From: Odiellus spinosus
Lineage: Eukaryota > Arthropoda > Arachnida > Opiliones > Phalangiidae
Direction: 5' to 3'
Assembly: GCA_963920705.1 (NCBI GenBank)
Contig: OY987233.1
Location: 5,942,001 to 6,006,000 of the forward strand
DNA length: 64,000 nucleotides
Shown here in pieces: positions 1-10,602 of this stretch. Position 1 is the stretch's first letter. Each line of letters starts with the position of its first letter. Below the pieces are notes generated by a model. It searched no databases. It had not been told where the DNA came from and worked only from the letters and a program-made list of their open reading frames with translations. The translations under genes were made by a program, and so were the position numbers.

Positions 1-1245
1 TTTAAATACAATTAAATTTTCTTTTAAAACATGAAATTTAAATACAATTAGATTTTCTTTTAAAACGAAATTTAAATATAATCACAATCTGGCACGATTT
101 AGAGTTTCAAATTTCAATACAACTGATTTTATTCACTCGGAAATATTTAAGAAAAACATAACAGACGATTTTCTCCCATTGACGCTTAACATTAAATTTC
201 GATAGAAAAATATACTTAATTTAGCTTTGGCTTTAGGCATAGACTCAAAGTTCTATGATCTGATCTCATACCTTAATTGGATAATGTTTTCTATGGATAA
301 TGCTTTATTATAACTCTTCGACTTTAGTCGAGGCAATTCGTTCTCGTTCATGTTAGCTTATGAATGCTTATCAAGGAATTTAAAGGGAAAAAAATTCCCC
401 ATATTTTAATTTTTAATCTAGGTTGCAAACGAACAAACCTAATCCATGGATAATGTTTTATTACAACTCCTCGACTTTAGTCGAGGCAATTCGTTCATGT
501 TAGCTTACGGGTGCTTATACAAGGAATTTAAAGGGAATAAAAATTCACCATATTTTAATTTTTAACTTGGGTTGCAAACGAACAAACCTAATTCATGGAT
601 GTTTTTTTATAACTCCTAATAACTAATTAGTGGTCCCTTATGGAAATCATCATTTTAATTGTACGGTTTTAATGAAAAGAAAAATGAAAGTATTACAATT
701 TATTTAAAAAGCTTATCCGCTCTAAAATTCGTCGCTTTGAAATTCTCTCCGCTTGCGCGCGCAATATAGCTTTGAAAGTACAAATTGTTATGGTTTGCGT
801 CGTCTGCTAAGCTAGAAAAGAAGGTGACTTTAAACGGGCTTTAAAAAACACATTTCATATACCCATTCATATACCCATTCCAATAAACCGGCGAGTATTT
901 TTAACGATCCGTTCAATTGCGAGTCGTGGAAATTCGGGTTAAACTAAGAAAACATAAAGTGGACTCGCGTTATACTGAAAAATAACAGTTCAATACACGT
1001 TTTCCCTGAAAAATAATTAAGCGAAATTTAATGTTAAGCGTCAATGGGAGAAAATCGTCTGTTATGTTTTTCTTAAATATTTCCGAGTGAATAAAATCAG
1101 TTGTATTGAAATTTGAAACTCTAAATCGTGCCAGATTGTGATTATATTTAAATTTCGTTTTAAAAGAAAATCTAATTGTATTTAAATTTCATGTTTTAAA
1201 AGAAAATTTAATTGTATTTAAATTTAATGTTTTAAAAGAAAATTA
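1..1245. mobile_element. Long-TIR foldback element, left end cut by window
   Basis: Bases 1-201 are repeated as the reverse complement at about 1022-1222, and the right arm runs on to about 1245, so the left arm must continue outside the window. Each arm is itself made of 35-40 bp AT-rich subrepeats (core TTAAATACAATTA). The interior has no long reading frame and contains a two-copy direct repeat. This looks like a non-autonomous DNA transposon, but its family is unknown because neither outer junction can be defined. Confidence 0.7.
291..598. repeat. Two-copy tandem repeat, about 152 bp period
   Basis: The copies begin near 291 and 444. Each carries the block CTTTAGTCGAGGCAATTCGT followed by ggaatttaaaggga and gcaaacgaacaaacct. 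They differ by scattered substitutions and small indels. The repeat lies inside the long-TIR element. Confidence 0.75.
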
Positions 1246-1444
1246 AATATCTGTCACTTCAGACATTCAAGGCCATAACATGTCCTTCTGGGTCTTTGTT
1301 CGCAAAGACATTTTTGATATAATATCTTCGGAGGCGAATTCAAAATAATAAAATTAACAAACTGCCAATTGGAAATTGCTTGAACATTGTCTATATTCAT
1401 ATATTAATATAGACCGAGTCTTTATTGAGTTTAGGGAATGCGCG

Positions 1445-1720
1445 TCATAGTTCAAGGCCCCCTTCTATGAGAGGGAGGCCGGTCTTATTTTCCTTGGGCG
1501 AAACCGGGTCAGCAACGTCAATAAAAGAGACCATAAGCCTATTATTATCTCTAAGTAGCCAGCTAACAACGATATCTATGCGAGGTATCTCTGTCTCAGT
1601 AAGACCTATACCACGTATCAAGTTAACTTTAACATAAACTTGAACGCCGATACCGACATTTCTCTTATCTCGTATAGTACCAAGCAAGCCTGAACACCTA
1701 CAAAGGGGGATATCTGGTTT
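1445..1720 (-). other. Unrecognised open segment of about 90 codons
   Basis: On the minus strand there is an open stretch of about 91 codons with no in-frame ATG near its start. It is richer in G+C than its flanks. The translation (contains NVGIGVQVYVKVNL, then RIDIVVSWLLRD) looks protein-like, with alternating hydrophobic residues, but I do not recognise the family. It could be an exon, a gene relic or chance. No splice pattern could be fixed. Confidence 0.2.
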
Positions 1721-2334
1721 TCAGTTCAAAAATGCGTCCCCCCAAACCACTCTATACAAAGGGCTAAATCCCGAAACTTTTCCTATTCCAAGAAATATTT
1801 AATTTTTTAGACCACTCTGACGGTCAGAATCACTCTAGCCTTTCATTTCTTACGAATCTATTCCCCCGTCTATCTCATAGAAGCTACTTACGGAGGTGCA
1901 GGTGTATAATTAGCATTAGACGTTCAGAAATCAGGGACTGGGGTCTGATAGAAGAGGTACATTCGTCTTCTTTATTGATACAATAAATGGGGAGTTGTTG
2001 AAAAATAGAAAACTTGTTCTGTAAAGGCATTTCGGCGATAGAAAAAATAAAATAAACTGGTTTATTTTCCTTCATACTCAACCAGTGGCGCTGGGTTCGA
2101 GAATATTTTCAAAATCGCGAGCTAGTCAGAATACGGTACAGGAGTATAAAGCCTTTAAAATATATTAAGAAATAAAATGACTTTATGGGAAAACAAAGTT
2201 AAATCTAATATAAAAAACATCAATTAAAAGTATAAAACCCGTTGTCGATTTCGGAAAACTATCATTAACCTTTTAACATCGTTTTAGTTAACTAATATTC
2301 CTAAGTTTAGTAACTCTTGATCTTGTGCACTAAC

Positions 2335-3218
2335 ATGTCTGATGTTGAAGTTCAACCGTCGGAGGAAGGGAGTGTCTTCTTAACTCACTTATTAGCTTTT
2401 CCACTTGTCTCTTCGGCCATCAACTATTCAACGCAGATGTATCAACACTACAAACAAGCTATTCCATTGGCTAACGCGACCATGTCCGCTACTGAAAACA
2501 CCATTGGATTCATCATATCCAAGTCCAAACCGTTGCTGAACATCTTACACAAGCCTAGTAAGATTTTTGTATCGTATTAAGTAACCATTCAATGGTGATT
2601 TGGTTTTTATAGTTTCTGTAGCTGATAATCTTGGCGCGAAGTCTTTGGAACTCATCGAGACTAAAGTACCCGCAATTACACGTCCAACTGACCAAATTGT
2701 TGATGAATCAAAGAACTACTTGAACGAACTTAAAACCAGGACTATGGGAAAGATTATGCTATCTGTTGATAGCAGAATTAAGGTTGTTAAAGCTATTGGC
2801 CATATAATGTAAGTGTCTTCGTTTAACTATGCATGATTTGCGTCTACGTTTACAACGCGTCTATGTGTTTCTATCAAGGTATGGAAACATCTCTGATAGA
2901 ATGGCTCGTGTTAATGATATGATCGAACAATTGAAGCCTTCTGCAATGCCCAACCTTGTCCAAATTTTAGACCGAAGTCGGACGCTTTTTCGAGAAGTTA
3001 CGGACAATGCTAAGGTAACGTAGGCTTAATGTCTTTATTTATTAGTGTTAAATGCTTCTTTATTTCAGCCACAAGTCTTGTTGAATTACGTCCACGTTTG
3101 CAAGAATCGGTTATTATGGCGTATTGGTACTTTTCATTCAGTATCCACCCGTTGGGGAAACATGTTATACTGTTGGCGGAAAGACTTCGTGGTCAAGGAA
3201 GTCAGTTACTCTCTTTGA
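2335..3218 (+). CDS. Perilipin-like lipid droplet protein, copy 1 (4 exons)
   Basis: Exons are 2335-2557, 2613-2808, 2879-3014 and 3069-3218, with GT-AG introns of 55, 70 and 54 bp in phases 1, 2 and 0; the product is 234 aa. Perilipins coat cytosolic lipid droplets and control access of lipases. The N-terminal PAT-type region is visible: residues 15-30 (VFLTHLLAFPLVSSAI), the ATMSATENT segment, and residues 92-103 (KVPAITRPTDQI), which match the family pattern KLPILxQPTEQV. The C-terminal half (exons 3-4) is short, Arg/Trp rich and much less conserved, so the protein is shorter than usual insect perilipins (my recollection: 300 aa or more). The start is the first ATG of exon 1, aligned with that of the neighbouring copy. 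The same structure is found in the gene 1.6 kb downstream, so this is a tandem duplicate. Family assignment is firm for exons 1-2; the exon 3-4 structure rests on splice signals and agreement with the paralogue. Confidence 0.82.
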
Positions 3219-3417
3219 CGAATTGCCAAGAAATATTCGATATTAGGTATATAAATAAGAATTTTAAGTCTTTACACGTTTTGTAATCAATTTGCTTTGT
3301 AAGAGAAAAATACCACTCATCTCTCTAACGTTTTAAAAGTTTTTATTTTTTTTCTTTTTTGTAAATGTAACAAGTACGCCAAAAATCTAAAAATTTATTA
3401 AAATTGGTTCGCTTTCA

Positions 3418-3423
3418 AATAAA
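3418..3423 (+). promoter_or_regulatory. Poly(A) signal for perilipin copy 1
   Basis: AATAAA lies 200 bp after the stop codon at 3216-3218, in an AT-rich 3' flank. It is a plausible end of the 3' UTR, judged only by the hexamer and its position. Confidence 0.4.
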
Positions 3424-4805
3424 ATTATTGGTTATGCTTTTAAGAACGTGGAAGGTGTGGGGTATACATTTTTACGTTACATTTCTCAGTAAGACACCTA
3501 AGCCTTGGTATTAATTGTAAATACTTGTACAACCTTGTTTTAAAGTTTGTGAAAAAGGAACAGGGGCTATGATAAACATTAGATGAAAATTGATCACAAC
3601 CAACATTGTTTACTTTTCCAGTACTATACGTAATCTATTGCTTGTACTGTAATTCTACCTAGTACTCAGCAAATTTAGGGTAAATAAGGCAGTTCTCCAT
3701 GGAATTATTAATTCTGAAGAAGTTTGTATACTGCACTAGCCTTCAAAACCTTCTGTATGTTGACCTTGACGGAACAAAACACATGGGAAGTGTTTCCGTG
3801 GTGAAATATTTCAGTTTTTAATCGCTGCATTCAGTGTTGGAGCATTTTTATTTTGGCGTAGACTTAGGTAATCTTGTCGCTGGCATCATCTCAAACGTGT
3901 ATGTGAACATTTCAATGTAAAAAGATGTTGGGTCGCTGGTGGGATTCTAACCCACAACATTTATTGGGTCCTTATTTCTGCACACCCCGTTAACTTGGAT
4001 TGCTATACCATCGCAAATGTAATAAATTTGTACCGTGGTGTTAACGGAATGAAACCAAAACTGATCTTTAACTTGAGGTCTTCGGACCCAAGATAACATG
4101 GCCACAACATATTTTTCAACCCGTTAATTTGGTTAGCTACGTCATCTACAAAATATGTTGTTTCTGTCAAAAATACAATGAGTTAAGATACTAATGTGTT
4201 AGATCATGTGATTACTAGGCTGTGTCGTGTAACTGGACTTTTTTTGTTGGGTTGGTACACTAGTTATTGAGAGTATTGATGACTAGTTAACAAAATTGGA
4301 AAAGCTGTGGTGTATTTATGCAATTCCGAATGGGAATATGTCACATGGCCACGGCCTGAGTCACTACATAGATTTTATCATTGTCGTCTGTTAAATAAGA
4401 TATTGCAGTATGTAGTAGGCTAGTTCAGAATAATAGAAGTTGTGTAAGCATTAACCATTAAAATATTTACATTCATGGCAGTCTACAACATGGAGGTAAA
4501 ACTATTGAAACAATATAATGAAAATATAATCTTTCGGGTCCAGTTAATTGTTATTACTCCTTGGAGGCTAAAAGTATAGCGTAATAGTATTCATCCAATC
4601 AGCGACGAATATGTGTTTAAATCGTTGATAAAAAACATTAATTGGAAATTTAAATTTTATTCTTTGGATTACAAAAAGAAAAAAAATATTGCTTAAAAAA
4701 CAATTGCTTTGATATAAATGTCCTTGTCATGTTTGTTATTGTATCATATACAGATAATCTTCTTTCAGCTTAATTTAGATACACAGGGCATCTTTATTTG
4801 TTACT
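3424..4805. other. Intergenic region with two tRNA-like SINE remnants
   Basis: No reading frame is supported. Two stretches, about 3925-4020 and 4095-4165, are related to each other. On the minus strand each carries a box-A-like stretch (gtatagcaatccaagttaac; gtagctaaccaaattaac). The first also has a box-B-like GGTTAGAATCCC. They resemble diverged tRNA-derived SINE heads. A T-rich tract ending in TTCTTTCAG at about 4760-4770 could be a splice acceptor for a 5' UTR exon of the downstream perilipin gene. Confidence 0.35.
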
Positions 4806-5761
4806 ATGGCCGAAGTTCAAGGACATCGTCAAACTGAGGGAAGTCTCTTCGTCACGCGCTTAATTGCATTACCAGTCATGTCGTCGGTCATCAACTACTC
4901 GGTCAGTACTTATCAACGTTCCAAGCATTCGTATCCTTTGGTGAACGAAACGATGTCCGCCGCTGAAAAGACAGTTATATTCATCGTGTCTAGTTCAAAG
5001 CCATTGCTAACGGTCCTGCAAAAGCCAAGTAAGTTCTCATTGTCACAAGAGATCCGTGTTTTTGAATGTTAACCATTTTTTTATGGCAGTTTCCGTCGCT
5101 GACAATCTTGGCGTCAAGGTTTTGGAAGTCCTCGAAGCTAAATTACCAATAATTACGCACCCGACTGAACAAGTCATCCAAGATTCGAAGGACTACCTGA
5201 ATGAAGTAAGAGTCCGGGCCTTGGCTAATGTCCTACCGATACTAACTGATAAAAGCAACGTCGCTTACGCTTGGTGTCTAGAAACGTAAGTTATTTCTCA
5301 AGCCTAAATCGGTGTAGGTTAAATTACACAAATTTATTTTTTTTACAGCTACGAAACTTATCATACTTTCAAACTGTCTGACGTTTTCACGATGTCCAAA
5401 TCACTCTTAACTGCTAAATATTTAGTAATTGTAGATCATCTTCGATGTTATGTAAAGAGACTTGGTGACCGCAGACTTGAGGTTCAAACGATAGTTCGAA
5501 ACGATGCCCAGGTAGGCCTTAAAATAATTTTATAATAATTTTAATTACTGTGTGGTAACTAAAATTTCCCCAATGTAGCCAAACTCTTTTGATCACGCTT
5601 ACGTTGTTGGATGGAATGAGATTCACGCTTTCCTTTGGAACAGTATCTTCACTTCCGAAATAATGGTATTGCGAGTAACCAGAGTGGTTCTGTTCAATTC
5701 CCGACCATTACGAGAACGGTTTAGCAAATTATCGGTGGAAGCTAAGGAAGAAAAAGAATAA
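4806..5761 (+). CDS. Perilipin-like lipid droplet protein, copy 2 (4 exons)
   Basis: Exons are 4806-5028, 5090-5285, 5349-5511 and 5579-5761, with GT-AG introns of 61, 63 and 67 bp in phases 1, 2 and 0; the product is 254 aa. Exons 1 and 2 have exactly the same lengths (223 and 196 nt) as in the upstream copy, and exon 3 is 27 nt longer. The PAT-type signature is clear: residues 13-28 (SLFVTRLIALPVMSSV), then SAAEKTVIF, and residues 90-103 (EAKLPIITHPTEQV), close to the canonical perilipin EEKLPIL-QPTEQVV. The C-terminus ends in a charged tail (AKEEKE). Expected role: coating of triacylglycerol droplets in fat body and other tissues. The two copies look roughly half identical in exon 1 but diverge strongly in exons 3-4, so they are old duplicates. 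ATG 4806 is the only sensible start. Confidence 0.85.
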
Positions 5762-5884
5762 TTGAACTGATGACGAGTTTACGTTTTTCGTACCAATTTT
5801 AAGTAATTTAAATTTGCATTTTATACACTTTTTTCTGTTAAATGTTCTGAAATTAGGTGAATATTTGTAAATAATTTAAAAGTA

Positions 5885-5890
5885 ATTAAA
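5885..5890 (+). promoter_or_regulatory. Poly(A) signal variant for perilipin copy 2
   Basis: ATTAAA lies 124 bp after the stop codon, followed by a T/G-rich stretch (gagtgttttttacg), as expected for a cleavage site. It is judged by motif and position only. Confidence 0.35.
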
Positions 5891-5975
5891 AATACACTCA
5901 TTTGAGTGTTTTTTACGAATATTTGTAGTGTACTGTTTTCATCAAATTAATGTGTAAGTAGGTTTAAAATTAATA

Positions 5976-6160
5976 TCCCACCGGCCTCGGCTACTTAGTA
6001 GTTAAGCACTGGTTCCTATACCTTTCGCTGTTATGGTCGGTGGGTACATTAGGGTAGTGAGGGCTTTATGTGGACGTTTCCGGGAGCTTAGACTGTAGAA
6101 GTAAGCCTGTATTACCACACGCCATGGGCCTCAGTTCCTGAACTTTAATTTAAAAGGTAA
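5976..6160 (+). repeat. Degenerate tRNA-derived SINE
   Basis: The block begins CCCACCGGCCTCGGCTACTT and then agtagttaagcac, the layout of the tRNA-derived SINE heads known from many insects (CCACCGGCGTGGCTCAGT type). A decayed B-box region and a non-tRNA body follow to about 6160. No flanking duplication is clear. Confidence 0.4.
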
Positions 6161-6199
6161 AACATATTTTGATGTTGTTTTATTAGCAAGGTTTTAAAT

Positions 6200-6597
6200 T
6201 TACTTTAAAATTTCACGTCTTAGCCCTGTTCATCCGGGCCATCGAAGCCTAAAATCTAGCCCCTCCCCTGAAAATAAACTCTTCCAGAAGTTCCAGAGTA
6301 AAAAAACTCTTCCCGTTTTGTTCGCCTTCGTCAGTCGCGCCAGTGGAGAATCGCTGCACATTGGTCAAAATACGCGTTCAAGTTTTGAAACTCGAATCTG
6401 AAATAGAATGAAATCCATGTTTTAACTCTTGAAATCTTCTTCTAATTAAAACAGGTAAGCTGAACTTTATAAAATAATTTAACCTGTATGTCAAAAATTA
6501 TAGTATTGAAAGTGAATTTTTATATTTATCCCTAGGCCTAACGAAGTTTTTTATCGCCTAGAAGCGCGCGCCCCCCTATAAACAACTCTTCGAAAGC
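6200..6597. other. Unassigned spacer
   Basis: There is no supported gene. The stretch contains aaataaactcttcc at about 6275, a motif that recurs at 14140 on the far side of the duplicated 1.77-kb units. It also contains AAACAGGTAAGC near 6452, which would be an acceptable splice donor, but no coding exon was found. Confidence 0.3.
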
Positions 6598-6704
6598 ATA
6601 GCCTCCTCGATCACGCGCTTCGGCTGCGCTCGCGCTATAGAAGCCCCGGCCATAGCCTCCTCGATCACGCGCTTCGGCTGCGCTCGCGCTATAGAAGCCC
6701 CGGC
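6598..6704 (-). repeat. Two tandem copies of GC-rich module M (inverted)
   Basis: A 53-bp GC-rich module (atagcctcctcgatcacgcg then cttcggctgcgctcgcgcta) is present twice with a 54-bp period, in reverse orientation to the copies at 8417-8469 and 14078-14130. Its base composition stands out sharply from the AT-rich surroundings. It forms inverted ends around the first 1.77-kb unit. Confidence 0.75.
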
Positions 6705-6878
6705 AATCGGCCGAAAATCGCGAATAAATGAATTCTCGAGATTTACAAAACTCCCCCAAACAGATGCACGTCTCAAAGGGGGGAAACTGACCAAATTTGA
6801 AGGGTTTTGCCCTTTTCGGATCTTTAATGATTTTTAAAAGCCACAATTAAAATATATGTTTTCCAAATTAGTTTATTT

Positions 6879-7254
6879 TATCTCCCTAACCAGGTTTCAT
6901 AATTTTAGGGTGATTAGTTTTTAAGTAAAAAATTAAATATCAACGTAAGATTGTAGCGTGTGCAAAGCTTTACCGCGTACAATTTGGTGCTTCAATCATT
7001 AACTCTGGTAAGTTTTGAAATTTTGGGAGAGAAGTTTTCCTGCCATTTTCCAAATGCCATACATAGGTATTTAACTATAATGATAATAGATTAGTGTTAA
7101 ATCTACTCTCGTTATAGTTAAATAACTATGTATGGCGTTTTGAAAACGGCAAAAAAACTTCTCTCCCAAAATTTCACAACTTACACGCTACCACCTCACA
7201 TTGATAATTAATTTTTAATTTAAATTTATCACCCTAAAATTACGAAATCTGGTT
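6879..7254. repeat. Imperfect long hairpin
   Basis: tccctaaccaggtttcataa and attttagggtgatta at 6880-6915 pair with the complement near 7217-7252 (tcaccctaaaatta, gaaatctggttaggga). The inner arms run from tgaaattttgggagagaag (7016) to cttctctcccaaaatttcac (7168). The arms differ by scattered mismatches and one asymmetric stretch. The second copy (12667-13000) keeps the inner arms and the whole right arm. Confidence 0.75.
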
Positions 7255-7694
7255 AGGGAAATATTTCGCCTTACAACCCTAGATTAGATTAAATAACTAG
7301 GTTTGGAAAAAATGTTGTTCGGGGCAATCTAATATTGGTATAAATATATTTTTTACAACATATTGATACTACTACTATCTGATCATAGGTTAAGATGGTG
7401 GTGAATGTTTTAAATTTAAAGAGAATCTCAAATTATTTGGGGACTCTCATTTCACAATGCTATTGTTTACGAAAATATTAAGGGATTTCTTACAAGTTAG
7501 TGTACAAGAATGTGATGTACTACTAGGAAATAAATACCCATCATAGAGCTCTCAAAATTTTTAGACAACTGTATCCTACGAAAAGACAAGAGAAGACCGC
7601 CGTATTTATATTTTTGAGCCGAAACAGGGAAGAGTGGTTTGAAAACAGAGTTGACCCGAATAGACGATAACATAAATTCCGACTACGTCTCAAC

Positions 7695-7875
7695 CTTGAA
7701 AAAATGTCCCATCTTCCGTATAAACGGGTTCTATATAACGGCTCTTTTTGTTAGTTTCAAGGCTGGAAAAAGTATAGAAAATCCTATACTTTGTACCAGC
7801 CTTGAAAAAAGGACCATCTTCAATACAAACGGGTGCTTTTTAACGGTTCTTTTATTCGTTTCCAAAGATTATTTT
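7695..7875. repeat. Internal partial duplication of the 1.77-kb unit
   Basis: The block ccttgaaaaaatgtcccatc...aaacgggttct is repeated about 105 bp later as ccttgaaaaaaggaccatct...aaacgggtgct. The second genomic unit lacks about 90 bp here, as expected from deletion between the direct repeats. Confidence 0.6.
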
Positions 7876-8469
7876 ATAATAAGGCCTATTACCCGGCTTC
7901 AAAATTTAGTAATTTCTCTCTCTTATCAATTCTCACAATTGCAACCTTATTAATTTCAACACTTGTTTTTGAGTAAAATAGTATATTGTCATAGAATAAA
8001 AATCAAATCAGAGGGTGAAATTAGAATATAAGTTTATAAATAGCATCTACAGCGTGACTGCAGTGCCTGTGTTAATGGATCAAGGCTTTAGATTTAAAAA
8101 GAACCCCGCGCAATCGGTGAAAACCGCAAAAAGCTCGGTCAGTAAAGAAAAATAATAGGTTCGCTAGTTTCAACAATTATTAACGCCAAATCTGTAATTC
8201 TCAAAGGCTCGGAATTAATTTGTAAATTATCCGTACATACTTAATTAGATGTGGTTAAAAAATCAGGAAGCTGGAGCGTAAATTTAAAACTTTAGACAAG
8301 AATTTGTTTCTCCCCTCGACTTTTCCCCCCTACATTTTAGTGCTTTTTCGCGCCGTCTTTTGGGGGAGTTTTAATTTCCCATTTATTCTCTCAAACACAT
8401 GTTAATTTTTTTCTTTGCCGGGGCTTCTATAGCGCGAGCGCAGCCGAAGCGCGTGATCGAGGAGGCTAT

Positions 8470-8702
8470 GCCCCGGCAATCGGCCGAAAATCGCGAATAA
8501 ATGAATTCTCGAGATTTACAAAACTCCCCCAAACTGATGCATGTCTCAAAGGGGGGAAACTGACCAAATTTGAAGGGTTTTGCCCTTTTCAGGTTTTTAA
8601 TGATTTTTAAAAGCCACTATTAAAATAAATGTTTTGCAAATTAGTTTATTTTATCTCCCTAACCAGGTTTCATAATTTTAGGGTGATTAGTTTTTAAGTA
8701 AA
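8470..8702 (+). repeat. 1.77-kb unit copy 2, first part (segment A)
   Basis: This segment is nearly identical to 6697-6929 and the same length, 233 bp. It ends exactly at GTAAA (8698-8702), the pentamer that reappears at 12667-12671 where copy 2 resumes. Confidence 0.8.
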
Positions 8703-8752
8703 CAAGTTGGGAAACCAAAATATAACCTCCCCGACCCCGACGTTAAGGTAAT

Positions 8753-8776
8753 CTAACCTAACCTAACCCTACCTAA
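8753..8776. repeat. Short CCTAA-type (telomere-like) run
   Basis: Three to four imperfect CCTAA units (ctaacctaacctaaccctac) match the insect telomeric TTAGG repeat on the opposite strand. The run is too short to indicate a telomere. Confidence 0.4.
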
Positions 8777-8789
8777 AATAAGATGAAAA

Positions 8790-10390
8790 GAAATGTAGAG
8801 TATTGGATGAGTAGAAGAAACAGCGAAATAGGCAAAATATTATATCACATTGAACCTATATGCATTTCTTCAGTATACCAACACAACCCTAAATAATTCT
8901 CTACTTAAAACCAAACCTAACTAGAGAAAAAAAGGAAAATAAATAAGATATAACCACATAGATTTCAAGATAAATAATCCAGTCCATAATTCAGTATTAA
9001 AACAAAAAAATCAGAATTAAGACAACTGAAATTAGCAATCTTTGGTAATATGTAAAATAGCCCTTACACGAACAATTTAAGTAAAGCAAATTATCAAATA
9101 AACGCCAAATAAGTCAATTAATTAAAATTAAAAATATTAATCTTACCACTACCAAATAGCGGGCAGAAAACACAGACATCAAGATAACATTAGCAAAATA
9201 AATTTTCAACACCGGTAATCCTGAGAACTAGATTCTACAAAATCTTCTGGAATAATAAATTTATTTTAATCTAAAAAATATAAAATCTTAAAAAAAATAT
9301 CTATACAAATAACATATTGATAAACCAATTAAAATTAGATGCGAAAAACATTTAATCTCGATATGAGATTAAATACACAAGGTCAAGGTTCTTCTTTTAA
9401 AACCATATCAGAATTTTGACGGTTGTAGAGTATTTGTAGACCAAGTAACGTGAAAAGGCAAAATGTTATATCAAATTGAACCTATACATGGCTTCAGTAT
9501 ACAACACAAGTTGTGAAACAAACGTTATTTTACGTGACTACACACTAGCTAAAACATCACCGAAAATAAACGACAGTAGGCATTAATAACTCTTTTACGA
9601 AAACAAAAAATTACTACAGAGAAAAATGAGTCAGAAAAAAAAAACCTTTTGATTTCCAAACTAATATTTCAGTCACAACTCAGTAATAAAAATTAGAGTT
9701 CAGGTCAATGAAAATATACCAAAAATGTCCAAACAAATAATAAACGCATCAAATAAATGATTCAAATTCAAAATTACTTCCTTACCAATAAATTGTATTC
9801 AAACGAATGAAACTTAATTTAAAATTTCAACGAGTCAAATCTCTAGAGAACAAACTTCGTCGAAGATTTCAAAAGAAATGAAACGATTTTACGTTCAATA
9901 AATTAAAATTTAGATAAGCAAGGTCAAGGTCCCTCAGTAAAATCATATCGGCGTTAAGAAAACTAGAGTATTTGTAGACCAAGTAACGTCATTAGGCAAA
10001 ATATTTGATCAAAATCAAGTTATGACCTCGGTATCGTCATATAACCGTAAATAAACATATTCAATAAACAATTAACGAATAAGCTTTCCGCATAACACGC
10101 TAAACTACGAACTGTGACGTACAATTTCGCTTTTTGGTGCTACACGACCTACAGATACCTTATAAGCCTACGTCTAAAAACACGTTTTTTGGTGATAATG
10201 CTGTGAGTAAAGAATAGATGTTTCTCTTTTGGCCCTACCATAAATTTTTTATATTTTTTTTTTCTGACAGGGCAGGCCTGAGTAAAAATATACCAAGTTG
10301 TGAAACAAACGTCATTTTACGTGACTCCACACTAGCTAAAATGTTACCGGAAATACACGACAGTAGGCATTAAAAGCCTGGTTCTATTAT
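8790..10390. repeat. Diverged long-period tandem repeats (about 540-630 bp)
   Basis: The landmark gtagagtatttgtagaccaa occurs at about 9425 and 9963, with a decayed form near 8793. The landmark caagttgtgaaacaaacgt occurs near 9509 and 10294. In each case the landmarks are followed by the same order of AT-rich blocks (gacagtaggcattaa and so on). Copies are strongly diverged. I see no genes in this stretch. Confidence 0.55.
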
Positions 10391-10602
10391 ACTTAATTGG
10401 GATTAACATTAAATTCATGTATGAAAAAGTGTGAAACTAAAACTAGCAGTCATCACGAGATCCAATCACGTGATTCTTTTCCTCACTCTGTCTACATTTC
10501 ACTCTTGGGTCAACCATATCATACATGACTATTAAAACACGAGAAATTTCAATGTCAATCCGGTTTAAGAAAGTTCGTCAATTGTTAATTGTGGCATGAC
10601 TA

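Larger units (their letters stand above)
6697..8469 (+). repeat. 1.77-kb tandemly duplicated unit, copy 1
   Basis: The unit is: segment A (6697-6929), an imperfect 370-bp hairpin (6879-7254), a long AT-rich body, and module M (8417-8469). Segment A recurs at 8470-8702 and the rest at 12667-14130, both nearly identical, so two head-to-tail units existed before an insertion split the second. Reading frames inside are short and not conserved in kind. It behaves like a non-coding repeat, perhaps a foldback element with module M as terminal repeat. Confidence 0.75.

Noticed and set aside
6538-6846. Minus-strand frames with a duplicated RGFYSASAAEARDRGGY-like segment
   Set aside because: The duplication is just GC-rich module M repeated in tandem; no homologous protein is recognised.
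8753-8776. Telomere or telomeric retroelement
   Set aside because: Only three to four imperfect CCTAA units, surrounded by ordinary interspersed repeats.
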